Positions 25,925-33,932 of a DNA stretch of 64,000 nt are shown in pieces; the stretch's first letter is position 1; each line of letters opens with the position of its first letter. A program made the position numbers and the translations under genes. The notes under the pieces were generated by a model. It made no database searches. It was given only the letters and a program-made list of their open reading frames with translations, and was not told the DNA's origin. Origin of the DNA: Amycolatopsis cihanbeyliensis (GTDB taxonomy: Bacteria; Actinomycetota; Actinomycetes; Mycobacteriales; Pseudonocardiaceae); NCBI RefSeq assembly GCF_006715045.1, contig NZ_VFML01000001.1:1828501-1892500 (forward strand), read 5' to 3'.

Positions 25925-26775
25925 AGTTCCTGCCGGACATTATCCAGCAGGCGTAGTGAGTCGGCGGGCGGCAGCGCCGCGGCGGAGAGCGCGTTGAAGG
26001 TGATCTCGTAGATCTTCATCTCCTGCGGCCGGTCCCGGTCCAGGTAGGAGGCTCCGGTGAGGTGCTCGAGGTAGGCGATGTCCGCGCCGTCGTCGTCCGG
26101 GAACCGCAGCAGGCTGAAGTTGAAGCCGGTCGAGGGATGCGCCCCGGCACCGAACGGCACCACCTGGATGGTGATGTGCGGCTGCCTGCCCAGCTCGGCC
26201 AGGTACTCCAGCTGCGCGGCCATCACCTCGCGCCCGCCGACCACCCTGCGCACCGCGCCCTCGCTCATCACAGCCCAGACCCGGATCGGCTCGTCCCCGG
26301 TGATCAGCCGCTGCCGGGCCTCGCGCGCGGCCAGCACCCGGTCGATCTCCTCCGGCCGGTGCAGCGGGGTGGCCTCGATCAGCGCGCGGGCGTAGTCGCC
26401 GGTCTGCAACAGCCCGGTGACCAGCTCGCTGTCGTAGGTCCGGATCTCCGAGGCGACTTCCTCCAGGTTCACGAACTTGCGGAACCAGTCCGGGATCGCC
26501 GAGCCGTAGGTGGTGCGCGGGCGGCGTTGCCGGGCCAGCCTTGCCAGTTCCTCCACCCTGCCGCGCTCGTCCTTGCCCACCCCGTACAGGTCCAGTAGTT
26601 CACGCAGCTCGATCGGCCGCACGCCGACGTCACCGTGCTCGATCCGGCTGATCTTGGACAGCGAGCACTCCAGCGCGGCCGCCGCGTCCTCCCTGGTCTT
26701 GCCAGCCTGCTGGCGCCGGTCGGCCAGCGCCAGGCCGAGCTGCCGCTTGCGCACGGTGGGGCTGCTGCTGCCCAC
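25921..26775 (-). CDS. XRE-family regulator with DUF5753 (WhiJ-like)
   Basis: A 284-aa DNA-binding protein. The N-terminal HTH_3 domain (about 10-70; KTREDAAAALECSLSKISRIEHG) is followed by DUF5753 (about 95-280; WFRKFVNLEEVASEIRTYDSELVTGLLQT, VIQVVPFGAGAHPSTGF-like core, YLEHLTGASYLD). GTG 26775 has GGAGG six bases upstream. It is coupled to the DUF397 gene and divergent from two small genes, an arrangement typical of developmental or ligand-responsive switches in mycelial actinobacteria. The TGCA palindromes in the divergent gap are plausible binding sites. Confidence 0.9.
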   Translation of the reverse strand: MGSSSPTVRKRQLGLALADRRQQAGKTREDAAAALECSLSKISRIEHGDVGVRPIELRELLDLYGVGKDERGRVEELARLARQRRPRTTYGSAIPDWFRKFVNLEEVASEIRTYDSELVTGLLQTGDYARALIEATPLHRPEEIDRVLAAREARQRLITGDEPIRVWAVMSEGAVRRVVGGREVMAAQLEYLAELGRQPHITIQVVPFGAGAHPSTGFNFSLLRFPDDDGADIAYLEHLTGASYLDRDRPQEMKIYEITFNALSAAALPPADSLRLLDNVRQEL

Positions 26776-26798
26776 GCGGCCACCTCCTGTTCTCGGGT

Positions 26799-26811
26799 GT
26801 GCATTCTGCAC
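26799..26811. promoter_or_regulatory. Candidate operator 1 for the XRE locus
   Basis: GTGCA-ttc-TGCAC, a perfect 5-bp dyad, lies 24 bp upstream of the XRE start. It shares the TGCA half-site with the larger palindrome at 26850-26871, the two centres being about 55 bp (five helical turns) apart. Confidence 0.5.
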
Positions 26812-26849
26812 CACCGGCTACCGATGCCGCCGACATGACACTCCGCTTG

Positions 26850-26871
26850 TAACTCTGCATGTGCAGTGTTA
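26850..26871. promoter_or_regulatory. Candidate operator 2 for the XRE locus
   Basis: TAACtCTGCA-tg-TGCAGtGTTA, a 22-bp palindrome with nine of ten arm positions paired, in the divergent gap. An AT-richer stretch TACGTTATCAC follows at 26870-26880 and may be the promoter for the small genes on the plus strand. Confidence 0.55.
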
Positions 26872-26982
26872 CGTTATCACTGCGTGGGGTGGTCGAATGT
26901 TGACACTCCGCGTACCCGTCCCGGCCGCTCACAGTTCCTGGCCGGGGCGGGTTCCATCACCAATCGCCGTAAGGACCGGGCC

Positions 26983-27207
26983 ATGAACAGGACCCCGCGG
27001 AGCAGCCGACCGGACCGGACCGCTTACCCGGCGCGCCGGGTCCACTGCCAGGACGAGAGAGGGCGGCACGGGGTGCTGACCGTCACCGTGATCGGTGGGC
27101 AGGTCGTCCTGATCGGGCCGGGAGACGTCGCGACCGTGCTGAAGCCGTTGCAGGCAGGCCGGTTACGCGCGGCGCTACGGGACGTGGTCACCGGGGGTGA
27201 GGCATGA
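26983..27207 (+). CDS. Small hypothetical protein of the XRE/DUF397 locus
   Basis: A 74-aa protein with a basic N-terminus (MNRTPRSSRPDRTAYPARRV) and a compact part, LTVTVIGGQVVLIGPGDVATVL, that resembles a small beta-alpha fold. AAGGA lies seven bases before ATG 26983. Its stop overlaps the next ATG (ATGA at 27204). I do not recognise a family. Position opposite an XRE/DUF397 pair suggests it belongs to the same regulatory module. Confidence 0.65.
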   Translation: MNRTPRSSRPDRTAYPARRVHCQDERGRHGVLTVTVIGGQVVLIGPGDVATVLKPLQAGRLRAALRDVVTGGEA

Positions 27208-27398
27208 ACGAGGAACGCAGGCGGTTCGTCGTGCTGCTGCGCGCGGTCGGCTGGCAGTTGCACGACGTGGCCTTCGCGACCATGCGCGGGAACTGCCCGC
27301 AGCAGGTGCGGGACGAGCTGGCGGACGCGTTGTCCGATCTGATCCCGTTGTTGCGGGAGGACGACCCGCCACCGATGATTGAGCACGATCGGCGCTGA
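27204..27398 (+). CDS. Small hypothetical helical protein
   Basis: A 64-aa protein, MNEERRRFVVLLRAVGWQLHDV... to EHDRR, predicted to be mainly helical and without a membrane segment. It is translationally coupled to the preceding small gene by ATGA overlap. No family is recognised. The tight overlap and GC-rich third positions argue it is real. Confidence 0.65.
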   Translation: MNEERRRFVVLLRAVGWQLHDVAFATMRGNCPQQVRDELADALSDLIPLLREDDPPPMIEHDRR

Positions 27399-27440
27399 CG
27401 CTGCTGGCGCGAAGAACGTCCATCGGTTTGGATCGCAACG

Positions 27441-28061
27441 GTGACGTTTGCCATCGGCATCTTCGATCTCTTCACCTACACGATCCCGGGCTCGCTCTCG
27501 CTCGGGTTCCTGAGCTACCTCGCCGTCCGCCTGCACTGGATCGATCCCCACGTGGTGGGTCAGACACCCGTGGTGTTACTGGTCATCGTCCTCATCCTGG
27601 CGAGCTATCTCCTTGGCTACGCGGTCTATCCACTCGGTGCGGCCGCCAACCGCCTCGTGCCGAGGCGACGCACGCGGCGCCCACGCGAGGAGTTCGTGCG
27701 CCGCAACCCGGCGGCGCGAGACCGCGACTTCGTCCGGGCGGACTCGTTCTTGTTGCTCTCAGCACTGCAGATGCACGAAAAGGACATGGCTTCCGAGGTG
27801 GTCCGCTTGCGTGCCGCCGGGCTGATGCTGCGGAACTCCGCGGGCGCGCTGGTACCGGCCTTCCTTGCCGCGATCGTCGAACTGGTCCTCGGCCCGAAGC
27901 CCGCGCTCGCGGCCGGCTGCGCGGTGTTGTTCGCGGCCGGGTTCGTCGCACTGATCGTCCAGGGACGGCGGCTCGGCCACTGGGCGAACCTGAAAACCCT
28001 GGAACTCGCCCACTGGCTGCCCGACATCGACGAGAAGCTTCGTCCGGACCAGAACTCCTAG
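27441..28061 (+). CDS. Hypothetical membrane protein
   Basis: A 206-aa protein with two N-terminal membrane segments (about 8-30 and 42-65), a basic cytosolic loop rich in Arg (RLVPRRRTRRPREEF) extending to about 128, and two further segments (about 129-150 and 152-172). GTG 27441 is the first in-frame start; no clear ribosome site is visible. It lies 42 bp after the two small regulatory-locus genes and may be in the same transcript. No family is recognised. Confidence 0.65.
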   Translation: MTFAIGIFDLFTYTIPGSLSLGFLSYLAVRLHWIDPHVVGQTPVVLLVIVLILASYLLGYAVYPLGAAANRLVPRRRTRRPREEFVRRNPAARDRDFVRADSFLLLSALQMHEKDMASEVVRLRAAGLMLRNSAGALVPAFLAAIVELVLGPKPALAAGCAVLFAAGFVALIVQGRRLGHWANLKTLELAHWLPDIDEKLRPDQNS

Positions 28062-28070
28062 TCCCGCGCG

Positions 28071-28754
28071 CTACTCCCGGTGGGCGGCGGCCAGGGTGGT
28101 GTCGGGAGTGCAGCGGGCGCAGGGCGTGAAGCCGAGCTCGCGGGCCTCGGCGAGTTCGATCGGGATGGTGTCTCGTTCGCCGAGCCAGCCGCAGCCGGAC
28201 AGGTGGTAGCGCGGATGCTCGTCGACCACCACGACCTCGACATCGAGCTCGGAGACCACCAGGGCGTCCGCCGCGTCGGTCTCCTCCACCCCCGGCTCGC
28301 CGTCCCCCGCGTCCTTGGCGGCCTGGGGCTCCTCGAGGTTGGCGGTGTCCTCGGCACGGCTGTCCTCGGCACGGCTGTCCTCGGTGCCGGAGTCTTCGGT
28401 AGCGGTGTCGTCGGTACCGCCCCCGGACAGCTCACCGGCGGCCGGCAACAGGGCGGTCTGCTCCGGCCGCTCGTCCACGACGGCGGTCTCCGCGGACTGG
28501 ACGGACTCGGCCGACTCCGCGGAGTCTCCGGCGGGCCGCTCGGTCTCCCCGTCCGCTTCCTCCCCGTCCGTTTCCTTCGCGTCCACGGGCTGCTGCGCCT
28601 TCGACCGCCTGCGCAGCAGGTCGACGAGCAACAGCACCCCGGCGAGCACGGAGAGTCCGATGGAGATCCAGGCCCACAGCGAGTCGGCGGTAATGAGCGC
28701 CGTGACCACCCCGCCGAGGGCGGCCAGCACGAGGATCAGAACAACGTAGAGCAC
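28071..28754 (-). CDS. Membrane protein with acidic repeat linker and Cys/His C-terminal motif
   Basis: A 227-aa protein: two membrane segments (about 3-22 and 27-45), a Glu/Asp/Ala/Thr-rich linker of ~110 residues with short repeats (EDSRAEDSRAED, from a tandem repeat near 28350-28385), then a conserved-looking domain. That domain holds EHPRYHLSGCGWLG and FTPCARCTPD, giving a His/Cys set (H-x3-C ... C-x2-C) like a small zinc-binding fold. The function is unknown. The start is a GTG at 28754. It faces the preceding membrane-protein gene, with 9 bp between stops. Confidence 0.7.
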   Translation of the reverse strand: MLYVVLILVLAALGGVVTALITADSLWAWISIGLSVLAGVLLLVDLLRRRSKAQQPVDAKETDGEEADGETERPAGDSAESAESVQSAETAVVDERPEQTALLPAAGELSGGGTDDTATEDSGTEDSRAEDSRAEDTANLEEPQAAKDAGDGEPGVEETDAADALVVSELDVEVVVVDEHPRYHLSGCGWLGERDTIPIELAEARELGFTPCARCTPDTTLAAAHRE

Positions 28755-28796
28755 AGTGAATTACACCACGTGACGGGGAACGTAGCGCACCGGCAT

Positions 28797-28831
28797 GGTT
28801 CCGGCGCTCCGCCGTTGGAGCAGCCGGAACC
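28797..28831 (-). terminator. Terminator hairpin downstream of divIVA
   Basis: GGTTCCGGCGCTCC and GGAGCaGCCGGAACC form a 14-bp stem with one bulged A and a 6-base loop, 59 bp after the divIVA stop. It lacks a T-run, as is common in high-GC actinobacteria, and probably ends the ftsZ-to-divIVA transcript. Confidence 0.6.
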
Positions 28832-28889
28832 GGCAAGGGACCACGGAAATGCGTTGGGTTAGTGCTTCGCTCCGGGCCGGGGCCGACCG

Positions 28890-29786
28890 CTAGCCTGCCT
28901 CGGCCCGGGGTCCGAAGGAGTAGCCTTGGCCGCTACCACCCCCGGAGTTTCCGCTACCGGACTGGTTGGAGTTGCCCGAGGCCGTGGACGGCGCCGCGGA
29001 GGCACGATCGTCCAGCTCCCGCAACTGCGACTCGAGGAAACCACGCAGCCGGGTCCGGTACTCGCGCTCTATCGTGCGGAGCTCCTCGATGCGCTTGTTC
29101 AGCGCACCCTTCTCGGTGTTCATGTTGTTCATGGTCTCGGTGTACTTGCGCTGCGCCTCGCGTTCCAGCGTGGTCGCCTTGTCACGCGCCTGCCGCTCCA
29201 GGGTCTCCGCCCTGGTCCGCGCGTCGTTCAGCATGGTCTCGGCACGCGTGCGTGCCTCGTTGACCATCGAGTCGGACTTCGCCCGCGCGTCGGAGAGGAG
29301 CTGCTCGGACTTGGTACGAGCCTCGGCCAGCATGCCGTCCGACTCGGTCTTGGCCTCGGCGGTGAGCCGGTCGGCCATCTCCTGCGCGAGGCCGAGCACC
29401 TTCGCGGCCTGCACGTTCGGCTCGCCGTTGTCGCCCATCAGGCCGGCGTGCGCCTGCGTCTGCTCCATGGCCGAGGGCGGCGGCACCGGCGCCAGCCTGC
29501 GCGAGGGCTCCTCGCGCATCGGGGGGGCCTGCTGCTGCGGGGCGGCGCCACCGCCGCCACCACCGCCGTTCGCCTTGGCGGTCTCCAGCTCACCACGGGT
29601 TGATTCCAACTCCGCATCCAGCTGTTCGACCTGCTGGCGCAGCTCGTTATTGTCCTCAATCAACCGGGCAAGCTCGGTCTCCACCAGGTCGAGGAAGGCA
29701 TCCACCTCGTCCTCGTTATAGCCCCGCTTGCCGATTGGAGGCTTGCTGAACGCGACGTTATGCACGTCAGCAGGGGTCAACGACAT
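28890..29786 (-). CDS. divIVA: DivIVA/Wag31 polar growth protein
   Basis: A 298-aa coiled-coil scaffold that marks poles and septa and recruits wall synthesis. The N-terminal DivIVA domain [15 protein letters not shown] with [15 protein letters not shown] (1-60) binds curved membrane. A Gly/Pro/Gln linker (about 70-115) follows, then a long coiled coil (about 125-265) with repeated EARTRAE/DARAKS heptads and a Gly/Ser-rich tail. This matches mycobacterial Wag31 in order and size. GAGGTGAT precedes the ATG. It is last in the ftsZ-pgeF-yggS-sepF-yggT-divIVA run. Confidence 0.95.
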   Translation of the reverse strand: MSLTPADVHNVAFSKPPIGKRGYNEDEVDAFLDLVETELARLIEDNNELRQQVEQLDAELESTRGELETAKANGGGGGGGAAPQQQAPPMREEPSRRLAPVPPPSAMEQTQAHAGLMGDNGEPNVQAAKVLGLAQEMADRLTAEAKTESDGMLAEARTKSEQLLSDARAKSDSMVNEARTRAETMLNDARTRAETLERQARDKATTLEREAQRKYTETMNNMNTEKGALNKRIEELRTIEREYRTRLRGFLESQLRELDDRASAAPSTASGNSNQSGSGNSGGGSGQGYSFGPRAEAG

Positions 29787-29820
29787 CAGATCACCTCACG
29801 CACTCCATGGCCTGCCGGAC

Positions 29821-29850
29821 ATACCCGGGTTCCCCGTTACCCGGGATATG
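29821..29850 (-). other. Possible attenuating hairpin between yggT and divIVA
   Basis: Two CCCGGG-centred sequences (ATACCCGGGT and ACCCGGGATAT) around an 8-base loop can form a short stem that includes the yggT stop codon, 35 bp before the divIVA start. It may trim expression between the two genes; this is speculative. Confidence 0.3.
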
Positions 29851-30130
29851 CCAGTTGCATCAGGATGAACACAACCAACAGCAGCACCATAATCGATAAG
29901 TCCAGTCCGACGCCGCCAATCCGCACCATCGGGATGATCCGCCGGACCACACGGACCGGCGGGTCCGTAACTGTGTAGATGGTCTCCAGCGTCACCGCAA
30001 CCCCTCCGGCGGGACGCCACTCACGTGCGAACGCCCTCACGAGCTCTACCACGATCCTCGCCGTCAGCAGCAGCCAGAAGGCGAAGAGCAGGTAGTAGAA
30101 GACTAGCCAGACCGCATTCACGACACTCAC
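29837..30130 (-). CDS. YggT family membrane protein
   Basis: A 97-aa membrane protein of the YggT family: two membrane segments (about 5-28 and 70-95) separated by an amphipathic stretch with the family motif TDPPVRVVRRIIPMVRIGGVGLD split around it. The GTG at 30130 gives the standard N-terminus VSVVNAVWLVFYYLL. YggT genes sit between sepF and divIVA in most actinobacteria, and loss has been linked to osmotic and division phenotypes elsewhere, but the biochemical role is not known. Confidence 0.9.
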   Translation of the reverse strand: MSVVNAVWLVFYYLLFAFWLLLTARIVVELVRAFAREWRPAGGVAVTLETIYTVTDPPVRVVRRIIPMVRIGGVGLDLSIMVLLLVVFILMQLAYPG

Positions 30131-30147
30131 TCTGCCATACGAGCCAC

Positions 30148-30777
30148 TCAGAACGTGCGGTCGGAGTGACGGAGGAACAGACCTCCCTCGGCGATCCGCC
30201 TGCGGTCCTCGGCCGTGACCTCGATGTCCGGCGGTGAGAGCAAAAACACCTTGTTCGTGACCTTGTCCATCGAGCCGCGCAGCGCGAACGCGAGCCCGGC
30301 CGCGAAGTCCACCAGGCGCTTGGCGTCCGCGTTCTCCATCTCGGTGAGGTTCATGATCACCGGGGTGCCCTCGCGGTAGGCCTCGCCGACCGCCCTCGCC
30401 TCGGCGTAGCTGGTGGGGTGCAGGGTGGTGATCCTGCTCAACGGATCGCGGGCGGGCTGGCGCGCGGGCTCCTGCACCGAACGCAACCTGGCCACCTGCT
30501 CGGACTGCCGCTCCACGGCCAACGCCCCCTGCACGGCGGGCTCGGGTGGCGGCGCACCCCTCCCCCTCGGCCGCGGGGGTGGCGGCTCGTAGTCGTACTC
30601 GTCGACCGGGCGGTACCGGCCGTGCCCGTGCCGGGCGGGCGGCTCGTCGTAGGCGTCGTAGTCGTCCTCGGGGTAGGCGCGACGGTAGTTGTCGGAGTAC
30701 TCGTCGTGGTAACCGTCGTACTCGTCGTCGGCCGGCACCATGCCGAAGTAGGCCTTCAGCTTCTGTAGCGCGCTCAT
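30148..30777 (-). CDS. sepF: Cell division protein SepF
   Basis: A 209-aa FtsZ-binding membrane tether. The N-terminal amphipathic helix is MSALQKLKAYFGMV, followed by an Asp/Tyr-rich linker (YDGYHDEYSDNYRRAYPEDD) and an Arg/Pro stretch. The C-terminal SepF domain (about 115-205) reads PTSYAEARAVGEAYREGTPV, MNLTEMENADAKRLVDFAAG and KVFLLSPPDIEV. GGAG lies before ATG 30777. In actinobacteria, which lack FtsA, SepF is the membrane anchor for the Z-ring, and its place between ftsZ and divIVA is conserved. Confidence 0.95.
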   Translation of the reverse strand: MSALQKLKAYFGMVPADDEYDGYHDEYSDNYRRAYPEDDYDAYDEPPARHGHGRYRPVDEYDYEPPPPRPRGRGAPPPEPAVQGALAVERQSEQVARLRSVQEPARQPARDPLSRITTLHPTSYAEARAVGEAYREGTPVIMNLTEMENADAKRLVDFAAGLAFALRGSMDKVTNKVFLLSPPDIEVTAEDRRRIAEGGLFLRHSDRTF

Positions 30778-30852
30778 GCCTGCTCCTCCGCCCTCGCCGA
30801 AACGACCCACCCTGACGCTGTGTCACGTTCGCCGACGCCGCTGGGTGACTCC

Positions 30853-31584
30853 CTAGGGCGAGGCTAGACCGCGGCCACCGAGCAATGCGGTTCCGACACG
30901 CACACAGGTCGAGCCGTAAGCGACGGCGATCTCCAGGTCGCCGCTCATGCCCGCGGACAGTTCAGCCGCCTCGGGGTGCTCCGCGCGGAGCGTCTCGGAC
31001 GCGCCGGCGAGCCGGGCGAAGGCGGGCTCGGGATCGGTGTCCAAGGGGGCGACCGCCATCAGTCCGCGTAGCCTCAGCTCACCCGATCGAGCTACCTGCG
31101 CGGCGAGCTCGTTGAGATCATCAAGTCGGCAGCCACCACGAGCGGGGTCGTCATCGAGGCTGGCCTGCAGCAGGACGTCGAGCGGTTGGTCCCGTTCCCC
31201 GGCGTCGCGGGCCGACCGTGCCGCCTTGGCCAGTGCCTCGGCCAGCCGGACCGAGTCCACCGACTGCACCTCGTCCGCCCACCGGATCGCCGAACGGGCC
31301 TTGTTCCGCTGCAAGCGGCCGACCATATGCCAGCGAACTCCGGCCGCGGGCCGCAGCCGCGCGACCTCGGGCACCTTGCCCGCCGCCTCCTGGTCCCTGT
31401 TCTCCGCGAGATCGGTCACACCGAGGTCAGCGAGCAGGGCGGCATCGGTGGCGGGAAAGGTCTTGGTCACCGCGAGCAGCCGGACCTCCTCCGGTGCACG
31501 ACCCGCCGCCACGCACGCCTTGTCGATCCGCGCCCGCACGGCGGTCAGCGCCTCGGCCAGTTCCGCCTTGCGCTCGGCACTCAC
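30853..31584 (-). CDS. PLP homeostasis protein, YggS/PROSC family
   Basis: A 243-aa single-domain PLP-binding protein (alanine racemase N-terminal TIM-barrel fold). LLAVTKTFP carries the PLP lysine, HMVGRLQRNKAR is conserved, and GLMAVAPLDTDPE and AYGSTCVRVGTALLG line the phosphate pocket. Family members buffer pyridoxal phosphate rather than catalyse. Between ADLGVTDLAENR and KVPEV it has the usual spacing. The GTG at 31584 overlaps the pgeF stop (GTGA). Confidence 0.92.
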   Translation of the reverse strand: MSAERKAELAEALTAVRARIDKACVAAGRAPEEVRLLAVTKTFPATDAALLADLGVTDLAENRDQEAAGKVPEVARLRPAAGVRWHMVGRLQRNKARSAIRWADEVQSVDSVRLAEALAKAARSARDAGERDQPLDVLLQASLDDDPARGGCRLDDLNELAAQVARSGELRLRGLMAVAPLDTDPEPAFARLAGASETLRAEHPEAAELSAGMSGDLEIAVAYGSTCVRVGTALLGGRGLASP

Positions 31585-32294
31585 GGCTCCGCCCAGGTGA
31601 CCGCGGCGAGCCTGCCGGTGGTGCCGTCGCGCCGGTAACTGAACAGCGTGCTGTCCTCGACCGTGCAGCGGGGATCCACGCCGATCTTGCCGATCCCGAC
31701 GTCGGCGAGCTGGCGCCACAGCCCGGAGCGCAGGTCGATCGCGGCCGTTCCGGAGCGGCTGCGGCAGGAACTGCCCGGCAGGTGCCGCTCGACGTCCTCG
31801 GCCATCTCGGCAGGCACCTCGTAGCATTCGCCGCAGATCGCGGGCCCCAGCAGCGCCTCGGTGCGGTGCGGTTGCGCCCCCGCCGCACGCATGGCCTCCA
31901 GCGCGGCAGGCAGCACGCCGACCCTGGCCCCCACCCGTCCCGCGTGTACCGCGGCCACCACCCCGGCCTCCGGGTCGCCGAGCAGCACCGGGACGCAGTC
32001 GGCGACCAGCGCCGCCACGGCCACCCCGGGCGTGGCGGTGACCAGCGCGTCGGTGGCCTCGGCCGGTTCGTCCGCGGTCCAGCCCGCGCCACCGACCAGG
32101 GTCGCGGTGCGCCCGTGCACCTGCTCCATCCAGGCCAGCCGGCCCGGCGCGAGGCCGAGTTCGGTGGCGAGACGCGTGCGGTTGGCCGCCACGGAGGCCG
32201 GATCGTCACCGACATGATCGCCGAGGTTGAACGTGTCGTACGGCGCCCGCGACGCACCGCCCGCCCTGGTCGTCACCACGCGACGAATGCGCAA
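31581..32294 (-). CDS. pgeF: Peptidoglycan editing factor PgeF (laccase-domain, YfiH family)
   Basis: A 237-aa multicopper-oxidoreductase-like fold protein. In E. coli the homologue removes misincorporated residues from UDP-MurNAc precursors. Metal-site residues are visible in MEQVHGRTA, ALVADCVPVLL and VAAVHAGRVGARVGVL. The start appears to be TTG at 32294 (TTG CGC ATT CGT), with GGAGG nine bases upstream; later GTG codons would cut into the conserved N-terminus RRVVTTRAGG. It follows ftsZ by 68 bp and is coupled to yggS. Confidence 0.88.
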   Translation of the reverse strand: MRIRRVVTTRAGGASRAPYDTFNLGDHVGDDPASVAANRTRLATELGLAPGRLAWMEQVHGRTATLVGGAGWTADEPAEATDALVTATPGVAVAALVADCVPVLLGDPEAGVVAAVHAGRVGARVGVLPAALEAMRAAGAQPHRTEALLGPAICGECYEVPAEMAEDVERHLPGSSCRSRSGTAAIDLRSGLWRQLADVGIGKIGVDPRCTVEDSTLFSYRRDGTTGRLAAVTWAEP

Positions 32295-32362
32295 GATGGG
32301 GAGTCCTCCGCTCGGCCTCGTGCCGGTAGTTCGGTCGGCACCGACCCTATCGAACCGGCGTG

Positions 32363-33676
32363 CTATCGCCGCATGAACGGAGGGACGTCGACCTCGTCGT
32401 CGGAGGGGTCGTCGGTGACCGGAACGGCACGCCCCGGCAGCCCGCCCTGGCCGCCCTGGCCGTCGCGGGGGGCGGGGTAGCCACCGCGACCGCCGCCCGG
32501 CTGCGGGAGCGAACCGGACTGGGAGCTGTGCCCGGCGGGCGGTACCGGCTGCTGGCCGGGCTGGCCGCCCGCCGCCGGGTACCCGTTACCTGCCTGCGGG
32601 GCCGGCTGGGCACCGTTCTGCTGCCCCGTCGACGCCGCCGTGTTGCCGCCGACCTGACCCGCCTCGGCCGTGGCCGTGGAGGACTGGCGGGAGCCGAACG
32701 CGGACGGGTCCAGCTTCTTGTGCGTGGGTGCGCCCGCGTCGAAACCGGCCGCGATCACCGTCACCCGGACCTCGTCGCCGAGCGAGTCGTCGATGATCGT
32801 GCCGAAAATGATGTTCGCCTCCGGGTGCGCGGACTCCTGCACCAGCGAGGCGGCCTCGTTGATCTCGAAAAGTCCCAGGTCGGACCCGCCCGCGATGGAC
32901 AGCAGCGCGCCATGCGCCCCGTCCATCGACGCCTCGAGCAGCGGCGAGTTGATGGCCTTCTCCGCGGCCTGCACGGCCCGGCCCTCCCCGCGCGCCGAGC
33001 CGATACCCATCAGCGCGCTGCCCGCGCCGGACATCACGCTCTTCACATCGGCGAAGTCCAGGTTGATCAGGCCGGGCGTGGTGATCAGGTCGGTGATGCC
33101 CTGCACACCGGAGAGCAGCACCTCGTCGGCCGAGCGGAACGCGTCCATCAGGCTGACCCCGATGTCCCCGAGCTGCAGCAGCCGGTCGTTCGGGATGACG
33201 ATCAGGGTGTCGCACTCGTTGCGCAACTGCTGGATGCCGTCCTCGGCCTGCTTCCCGCGCCGCTTGCCTTCGAAGGAGAACGGCCGGGTCACCACGCCGA
33301 TGGTGAGCGCGCCGAGTTTGCGGGCGATCTGCGCGACGACCGGCGCGCCGCCGGTCCCCGTGCCGCCGCCCTCGCCGGCGGTGACGAACACCATGTCGGC
33401 GCCCTTGAGCACCTCTTCGATCTCCTCGCGGTGGTCCTCCGCGGCCCGTTGCCCCACCTCGGGGGCCGCGCCGGCGCCGAGGCCGCGGGTGAGCTCGCGG
33501 CCGATGTCCAGCTTGACATCGGCATCGGACATCAGCAGGGCCTGTGCGTCGGTGTTCACCGCGATGAACTCGACGCCCTTGAGGCCGACCTCGATCATGC
33601 GATTCACGGCGTTCACGCCGCCGCCGCCGATGCCGACGACCTTGATCACCGCGAGGTAGTTGTGCGGGGGCGTCAT
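32363..33676 (-). CDS. ftsZ: Cell division GTPase FtsZ
   Basis: Tubulin homologue that polymerises into the Z-ring. It is 437 aa. [16 protein letters not shown] begins the nucleotide-binding Rossmann domain, [13 protein letters not shown] (about 103-115) is the tubulin signature, and [11 protein letters not shown] is the T7 synergy loop with the catalytic Asp. A Gly/Gln/Pro-rich linker (about 320-415) leads to the C-terminal peptide [12 protein letters not shown] that binds SepF/FtsW. ATG 33676 is used; a longer frame to 33733 lacks conservation. Unlike the usual actinobacterial order, ftsQ is not adjacent but about 7 kb upstream. Confidence 0.98.
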   Translation of the reverse strand: MTPPHNYLAVIKVVGIGGGGVNAVNRMIEVGLKGVEFIAVNTDAQALLMSDADVKLDIGRELTRGLGAGAAPEVGQRAAEDHREEIEEVLKGADMVFVTAGEGGGTGTGGAPVVAQIARKLGALTIGVVTRPFSFEGKRRGKQAEDGIQQLRNECDTLIVIPNDRLLQLGDIGVSLMDAFRSADEVLLSGVQGITDLITTPGLINLDFADVKSVMSGAGSALMGIGSARGEGRAVQAAEKAINSPLLEASMDGAHGALLSIAGGSDLGLFEINEAASLVQESAHPEANIIFGTIIDDSLGDEVRVTVIAAGFDAGAPTHKKLDPSAFGSRQSSTATAEAGQVGGNTAASTGQQNGAQPAPQAGNGYPAAGGQPGQQPVPPAGHSSQSGSLPQPGGGRGGYPAPRDGQGGQGGLPGRAVPVTDDPSDDEVDVPPFMRR

Positions 33677-33769
33677 CGGATCCGCCTTCCTGCTTCCTGA
33701 TCGTGGTTGCTCATGCTGCTCGTTGGCGGTCACCGGATCGGCGAGCTGAGTCTCCCCGACAAACCCTCA

Positions 33770-33799
33770 ACCTCAACTCGAGGCTTAGAGTTATGTCAA
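33770..33799 (-). promoter_or_regulatory. Candidate ftsZ promoter
   Basis: On the minus strand TTGACA (33799-33794) is followed 18 bp later by TGAGGT (33775-33770), with the AT-rich TAACTCTAAG between and a CCTC-gagtt-GAGG dyad overlapping. It starts about 94 bp before the ftsZ ATG. It would supply ftsZ transcription independently of the displaced ftsQ. Confidence 0.5.
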
Positions 33800-33832
33800 C
33801 TACCAACGTTCGTGCAGGACGGTAGGCATCAA

Positions 33833-33893
33833 AAACGCCTTAATCCAGCAGCCACGCCGCGTGTCACCAAACGTCTTTCCGCGCAAGGCGTTT
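33833..33893 (-). terminator. Possible terminator after the DUF1365 gene
   Basis: Inverted repeat AAACGCCTT / AAGGCGTTT with a 43-base loop. On the minus strand the second arm runs into TTTTT, resembling an intrinsic terminator placed 40 bp after the DUF1365 stop and just ahead of the ftsZ promoter. The large loop lowers confidence. Confidence 0.4.
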
Positions 33894-33932
33894 CCACCCG
33901 CTCCGGTGATCCTTTCCGGACGGTGGCTGCGA

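Noticed and set aside
25560..25940. 126-codon minus-strand open frame over the ileS T-box and DUF397 gene
   Set aside because: It lies in a different frame from DUF397 and runs through the structured T-box leader.
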